The position numbers and the translations under genes are program-made. DNA of 9,710 nt, taken from assembly GCA_045542335.1 (NCBI GenBank), contig JAZQKV010000082.1, forward strand, positions 1 through 9,710, given 5' to 3'. Under the pieces are notes generated by a model. That model was not told the origin of the DNA. It saw only the letters and a list, made by a program, of their open reading frames with translations, and did not search any database. Origin of the DNA: CAKSUT01 sp045542335. GTDB taxonomy: Bacteria; Bacillota; Clostridia; Oscillospirales; CAG-382. Shown here piece by piece: positions 6,487 to 9,710 of the stretch; position 1 is the stretch's first letter; each line of letters begins with the position of its first letter.

Positions 6487-8833
6487 TTTCGCTCACGCAA
6501 AGCCCGTCATTTTCGCATGAAAGCTTAACTCCGGTTATCTTTTTATCATAGGAAGAAATAACAAGCTCCGCAATTCTGTCCTCCACTTCTGTTTGAATAT
6601 ATCTGCGAAGGTTTCTTGCACCGTATTTTATGCTATAAGATTTGGCGGCTATAAAATCAAGTGCCTCTTTGGTGTATTCAAAGGAAATATCCTTTTCAGC
6701 AAGCGCCTTTCTGAGGTCGCCAAGCATGATTGCGGCGATGGACGAAAAATCGGTTTCCGAAAGTCTTCTGAAAAAGATTATCTCATCGATTCTGTTGATA
6801 AATTCAGGACGCAGGAAACCATTCAGAGCATTCATAATTCTGTCCTCTGATATGTTATCCTCGCTCTTTGAAAATCCTGCGGAATTCATTCCTGTGCTTG
6901 AACCTGCATTGGTTGTGAGCACAAGAAGCGTATTTTCAAAATTTACAACCTTGCCATGGGCATCGGTTATTCTTCCGTCGTCAAGTATCTGAAGAAGAAT
7001 ATTTAAAACGTCCGGGTGCGCCTTTTCAATTTCATCGAAAAGGACAACAGAATAAGGTCTGCGACGGATTTTCTCGGTCAGCTGACCTGCTTCGTCATAG
7101 CCGACATATCCGGGAGGTGCGCCGATGATTCTCGACACGGAATGTTTCTCCATAAACTCAGACATATCAAGGCGAATAAGTGCTTCGGGTGAATCAAAGA
7201 GGTCATTTGCGAGAGTTTTCACAAGTTCGGTTTTTCCAACACCCGTGGGGCCTGCAAAAATGAACGAAACAGGCTTTTTCTTTGCCGCAATTCCTGCCCT
7301 TGAACGCTTGATTGCCTTGGCAACCGCCATAACAGCTTTGTCCTGACCGATGATTCGTGTTTTGAGCCTTTCGGAAAGCTTGTCAATTCTTATGAACTCG
7401 TTTTCGTTGATTGTGCTTGCAGGAACACCTGTCCAAATTTCGATAACTCTTGCGAGGTGTTCGGGATTGAGCGTGACCTTGTCACACTCACCTTTAAGCT
7501 GTGCACACTCGCTTTCAAGCATGAGTTGCTTTGACTTAAGCTCTGCCATATTTCTGAAGCGTTCCTCATCGGGAATTTCTGTGTTTGCTTCAACTGCGCT
7601 GTGCTCTGCCTTTACCTTTTCAAGTTCCTCGGTCTTTTTCGCAAGAGCATCAATGCAAGCATCATTTAGAGCCACAAAAGAGGCAGCTTCGTCAAGCAAG
7701 TCAATAGCCTTGTCGGGCAGATACCTGTCGGTGATATAACGTTCCGAAAGAGTGACAGTCTTTTCGATTGTTGAGTCGGGGATTTTTATGCCGTGAAACT
7801 CCTCGTAATAGCCTTTGATACCCTTTAAAATTTCAACTGTATCTGAAATTGAGGGTTCTCTGATAATAACAGGTTGAAAACGGCGTTCAAGTGCAGAATC
7901 CTTCTCGATGTGTTTTCTGTATTCGGCAAGGGTTGTTGCGCCGATAACCTGTATTTCACCTCTTGAAAGAGCAGGCTTCAAAATGTTTGCAGCGTTCATT
8001 CCGCCCTCTGCATCTCCTGCGGCAACAATGCTGTGAACCTCGTCAATGACAAGTATTATATTTCCAAGGCGTTTTACCTCTTCAATAAGACCTTTCATGC
8101 GGTTTTCAAACTGTCCCCTGAACTGTGTACCGGCAACAATTGAAGTCATATCAACAAGGTAAACTTCCTTATTTTTCAGCTTATGAGGAACATCTCCCGA
8201 TGCAATTTTCATTGCAAGAGCTTCTGCTACCGCCGTTTTTCCGACGCCGGGGTCACCTATAAGGCAAGGATTGTTCTTTTGTCTGCGGCAAAGAATCTGC
8301 ATTATGCGTGCAAGTTCTGTGTCTCTGCCGATAACCTCATCAAGACCGCCATCTGCCGCCTTTTTGGTAAGGTTCTGGCAAAAAGCTTCAAGATTCTTTT
8401 TCTTCTTATCGGGACCGGGAGCTTTTGTACCCTTTCCCTGTCCTTTTTCATTTGCGCCGTCGGCTGTGGCACCGTTATTTGCCGCAGGACGGTTATTCTG
8501 CAAATTCTTGAAAAATGATCCGATATCAAAGGAAGGAGCGCGACTTTCGCTGTTGTCGGGGTCGGAATTATCTCCTTCGGAAGAATCCGTATCGCCATCG
8601 GAAAGCTCATCAGGCATAAGTCCCATTGCACTTGCCATTTCCTCGCTTATATTTCCGAGCTCATCCTTGTCAATGCCCATTCTTTCAAGAAAGTCATCAA
8701 CCGGCTTTATACCAAGCTCGCTTGCACATTTGATGCAGAGTCCCTCACTTTTGGATTCGCCGTTTGCTTCGAGCTTTTGGATAAACACAACGGCAACATT
8801 TTTCCTGCATCTTGAACAAAGTTTTGCGTTCAT
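6479..8833 (-). CDS. ClpE-like AAA+ unfoldase with N-terminal zinc finger
   Basis: This 784-residue, two-ring Clp/Hsp100 ATPase is predicted to unfold proteins and feed them to ClpP in the cytosol. The N-terminus has a CxxC...CxxC finger (Cys6, Cys9, Cys33, Cys36) as in ClpE and McsA, and lacks the double Clp-N repeat of ClpC. An acidic Ser/Asp-rich stretch (about 62-100) and a Gly/Asn/Lys linker (108-146) follow. AAA-1 has Walker A GDPGVGKT 193-200, Walker B VIDE 262-265, pore loop GTQFRG 235-240 and Arg finger ERRF 316-319. A short coiled-coil middle segment spans about 399-450. AAA-2 has Walker A GPTGVGKT 528-535, Walker B LFDE 598-601, pore loop GYVG 575-578 and sensor-2 GAR 738-740. AGF at 652-654 sits where the ClpP-binding IGF/VGF loop is expected. 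Both ATP sites look intact. The start is supported by AAAGGAA at 8841-8847. No CtsR-type heptad repeats were seen in the 53 bases upstream. ClpE versus zinc-finger ClpC naming is uncertain. Confidence 0.92.
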   Translation of the reverse strand: MNAKLCSRCRKNVAVVFIQKLEANGESKSEGLCIKCASELGIKPVDDFLERMGIDKDELGNISEEMASAMGLMPDELSDGDTDSSEGDNSDPDNSESRAPSFDIGSFFKNLQNNRPAANNGATADGANEKGQGKGTKAPGPDKKKKNLEAFCQNLTKKAADGGLDEVIGRDTELARIMQILCRRQKNNPCLIGDPGVGKTAVAEALAMKIASGDVPHKLKNKEVYLVDMTSIVAGTQFRGQFENRMKGLIEEVKRLGNIILVIDEVHSIVAAGDAEGGMNAANILKPALSRGEIQVIGATTLAEYRKHIEKDSALERRFQPVIIREPSISDTVEILKGIKGYYEEFHGIKIPDSTIEKTVTLSERYITDRYLPDKAIDLLDEAASFVALNDACIDALAKKTEELEKVKAEHSAVEANTEIPDEERFRNMAELKSKQLMLESECAQLKGECDKVTLNPEHLARVIEIWTGVPASTINENEFIRIDKLSERLKTRIIGQDKAVMAVAKAIKRSRAGIAAKKKPVSFIFAGPTGVGKTELVKTLANDLFDSPEALIRLDMSEFMEKHSVSRIIGAPPGYVGYDEAGQLTEKIRRRPYSVVLFDEIEKAHPDVLNILLQILDDGRITDAHGKVVNFENTLLVLTTNAGSSTGMNSAGFSKSEDNISEDRIMNALNGFLRPEFINRIDEIIFFRRLSETDFSSIAAIMLGDLRKALAEKDISFEYTKEALDFIAAKSYSIKYGARNLRRYIQTEVEDRIAELVISSYDKKITGVKLSCENDGLCVSENE

Positions 8834-8886
8834 TAGTTATTTCCTTTCATTGGAGTAAAGTTAAAGAGTTAAAAATTAAAATATGG
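8834..8886 (-). other. AT-rich spacer between cvpA-like and Clp genes
   Basis: This is the longest gap in the minus-strand cluster. It carries the Clp ribosome site (GAAAGGAA, 8841-8848) and two adjacent AGTTAAA[G/A] units on the plus strand (8859-8874). No convincing -35/-10 pair, terminator hairpin or CtsR operator was found, so continued transcription from upstream is the default reading. A weak internal promoter cannot be excluded. Confidence 0.4.
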
Positions 8887-9612
8887 TCACGGCATTTTGG
8901 GTGTGACAAACCACGAAGTGCCGATTTTTGCAATTTCTTTAAACACATAGGTATCCGCAACAACTGCCGGGGTAATTCCGAGCTCGCTTGCGGAAAGATA
9001 GGGCATAAATGCCGAAACAAGAGTACAAATCACAAGCGCATATATGAATCCTTGGGCAAGACCTATAACAAGACCGAAAGTCCTGTTAACCTTTTCAAGT
9101 CCGACAAGCCTCAAAGTTCCCTCAAGAACCACGCTTAAAATTTTTAGCGCAATTGCCGTACCCAAAAACAGCAAAATAAAGGCTATTGCGAATGACAACG
9201 ACTCCGCAATCGGAGTGAGAACATAATCTCTTACACCATCTTTGAGATTCTGTTCACCTGTTGAAATCAGTGCAGAAATCTGCTCACCAAATTCGGCAAG
9301 GGAAATGTTGAGATTGTCAAGCATCTGCTTTGCGGCAGGAGTCAGGCTTTCTTCGATTGAAATCCCATTTTTTGCCTCATGAGAAAACAATTCAATGCTT
9401 TGTATTTTGTCGCCTATGCCATCGATTATACTTTTAAAAAGCGGAGTTTCCGCAAGAATATATGAAACAGGCTTGGCAAAAATGAGTGCCACAATAAATG
9501 AGCCAACCGTCCTCAAAAGTCTGTAAACAGTTTTGACAAAACCGTTCTTATATCCGAAGATAACACACAGGACAATGACAGCAACAACAATAATATCAAG
9601 GGTTATCGCCAT
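8887..9612 (-). CDS. CvpA family membrane protein
   Basis: This 241-residue protein fits the CvpA (colicin V production) family of small inner-membrane proteins, whose molecular role is poorly defined and has been linked to envelope stress and secretion. Four membrane segments are visible at about 5-20, 34-53, 136-160 and 180-202. Family-type landmarks are GYKNGFVKT (20-28) directly after the first helix, and a GLEKVNRTFG...G turn (171-188) leading into the fourth helix. The roughly 80-residue loop between the second and third helices is long for the family, which is often nearer 160-180 residues in total. The ATG at 9610-9612 follows AAAGGAAAGG (9620-9629) and lies 2 bases after the stop of the upstream gene, so it is part of an operon. 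The Clp gene follows after 53 bases. Confidence 0.85.
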   Translation of the reverse strand: MAITLDIIVVAVIVLCVIFGYKNGFVKTVYRLLRTVGSFIVALIFAKPVSYILAETPLFKSIIDGIGDKIQSIELFSHEAKNGISIEESLTPAAKQMLDNLNISLAEFGEQISALISTGEQNLKDGVRDYVLTPIAESLSFAIAFILLFLGTAIALKILSVVLEGTLRLVGLEKVNRTFGLVIGLAQGFIYALVICTLVSAFMPYLSASELGITPAVVADTYVFKEIAKIGTSWFVTPKMP

Positions 9613-9614
9613 TA

Positions 9615-9710
9615 TTATACCTTTCCTTTCATAAATTCAAGAATATAAGCCTTTTTATACAGTTCGTAGCTTTCATCCTTATTTATATCTGCCCGCACCG
9701 TTAGAGGACA
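9615..9710 (-). CDS. Unidentified protein, C-terminal 31 residues
   Basis: A minus-strand frame is open from the window edge to a TAA at 9615-9617. It gives a 31-residue C-terminal piece that begins CPLTVRADINKDE and ends with a helical, Lys-rich YKKAYILEFMKGKV. The ribosome site of the CvpA-like gene lies inside its last codons and the stop is 2 bases before that gene's ATG. This tight spacing supports a real gene in the same operon. The fragment is too short to assign a family. A DNA polymerase I tail was considered because of the PL-x-V pattern, but the ending does not match well. Confidence 0.6.
   Translation of the reverse strand, partial: CPLTVRADINKDESYELYKKAYILEFMKGKV

Noticed and set aside
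8859..8874. Tandem AGTTAAA[G/A] units upstream of the Clp gene as a possible operator
   Set aside because: Two short AT-rich units are expected by chance in an AT-rich spacer, and they do not match the CtsR (GGTCAAA-type) or HrcA/CIRCE operators.

Overview
The window looks like part of a chromosome from a low-to-mid GC Firmicute, most likely a gut-type clostridium (Eubacteriales/Oscillospiraceae-like). The reasons are strong AAAGGAG-type ribosome sites, tightly packed co-directional genes, a zinc-finger (ClpE-type) Clp ATPase, a bacterial Na/Pi cotransporter with a PhoU tail, and a CvpA protein. This taxonomic call is inference. No RNA genes, CRISPR arrays, insertion sequences or phage genes were seen. 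Coding density is very high and no gap exceeds about 70 bases.

Left third, plus strand (1-3136): the C-terminal end of a sugar-phosphate isomerase/epimerase-like TIM barrel, then a complete NptA/YjbB-type Na+/phosphate cotransporter with a PhoU-like domain, then a complete PLP-dependent threonine-aldolase-family enzyme. A weak hairpin lies between the last two genes. A strong, almost symmetrical hairpin at 3154-3189 closes this side and also serves the convergent minus-strand genes.

Right two thirds, minus strand (9710 down to 3202): an apparent operon reading (i) the last 31 codons of an unidentified protein, (ii) a CvpA-family membrane protein starting 2 bases after that stop, (iii) a ClpE-like double-AAA+ unfoldase with an N-terminal CxxC/CxxC zinc finger, and (iv) a 1094-residue P-type ATPase-like membrane protein whose start codon lies inside the end of the Clp gene (8-base overlap).

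The standout is gene (iv). It has the whole P2-type ATPase architecture (N-terminal cation-ATPase domain, A domain, P and N domains, ten likely membrane segments). Yet nearly every catalytic signature is altered: the phosphorylated Asp of DKTGT is Asn378 in NKSLY, and TGES, PEGL, KGA, DPPR, TGD and TGDGxND are all changed. Ion-binding positions in M4-M6 also appear hydrophobic. It further carries a Lys/Glu-rich cytosolic tail of about 165 residues. It looks like a conserved, non-pumping pseudo-P-type ATPase, translationally coupled to a Clp unfoldase. I propose, as inference only, a membrane-linked proteostasis or scaffold module made of CvpA, ClpE-like and pseudo-ATPase proteins.
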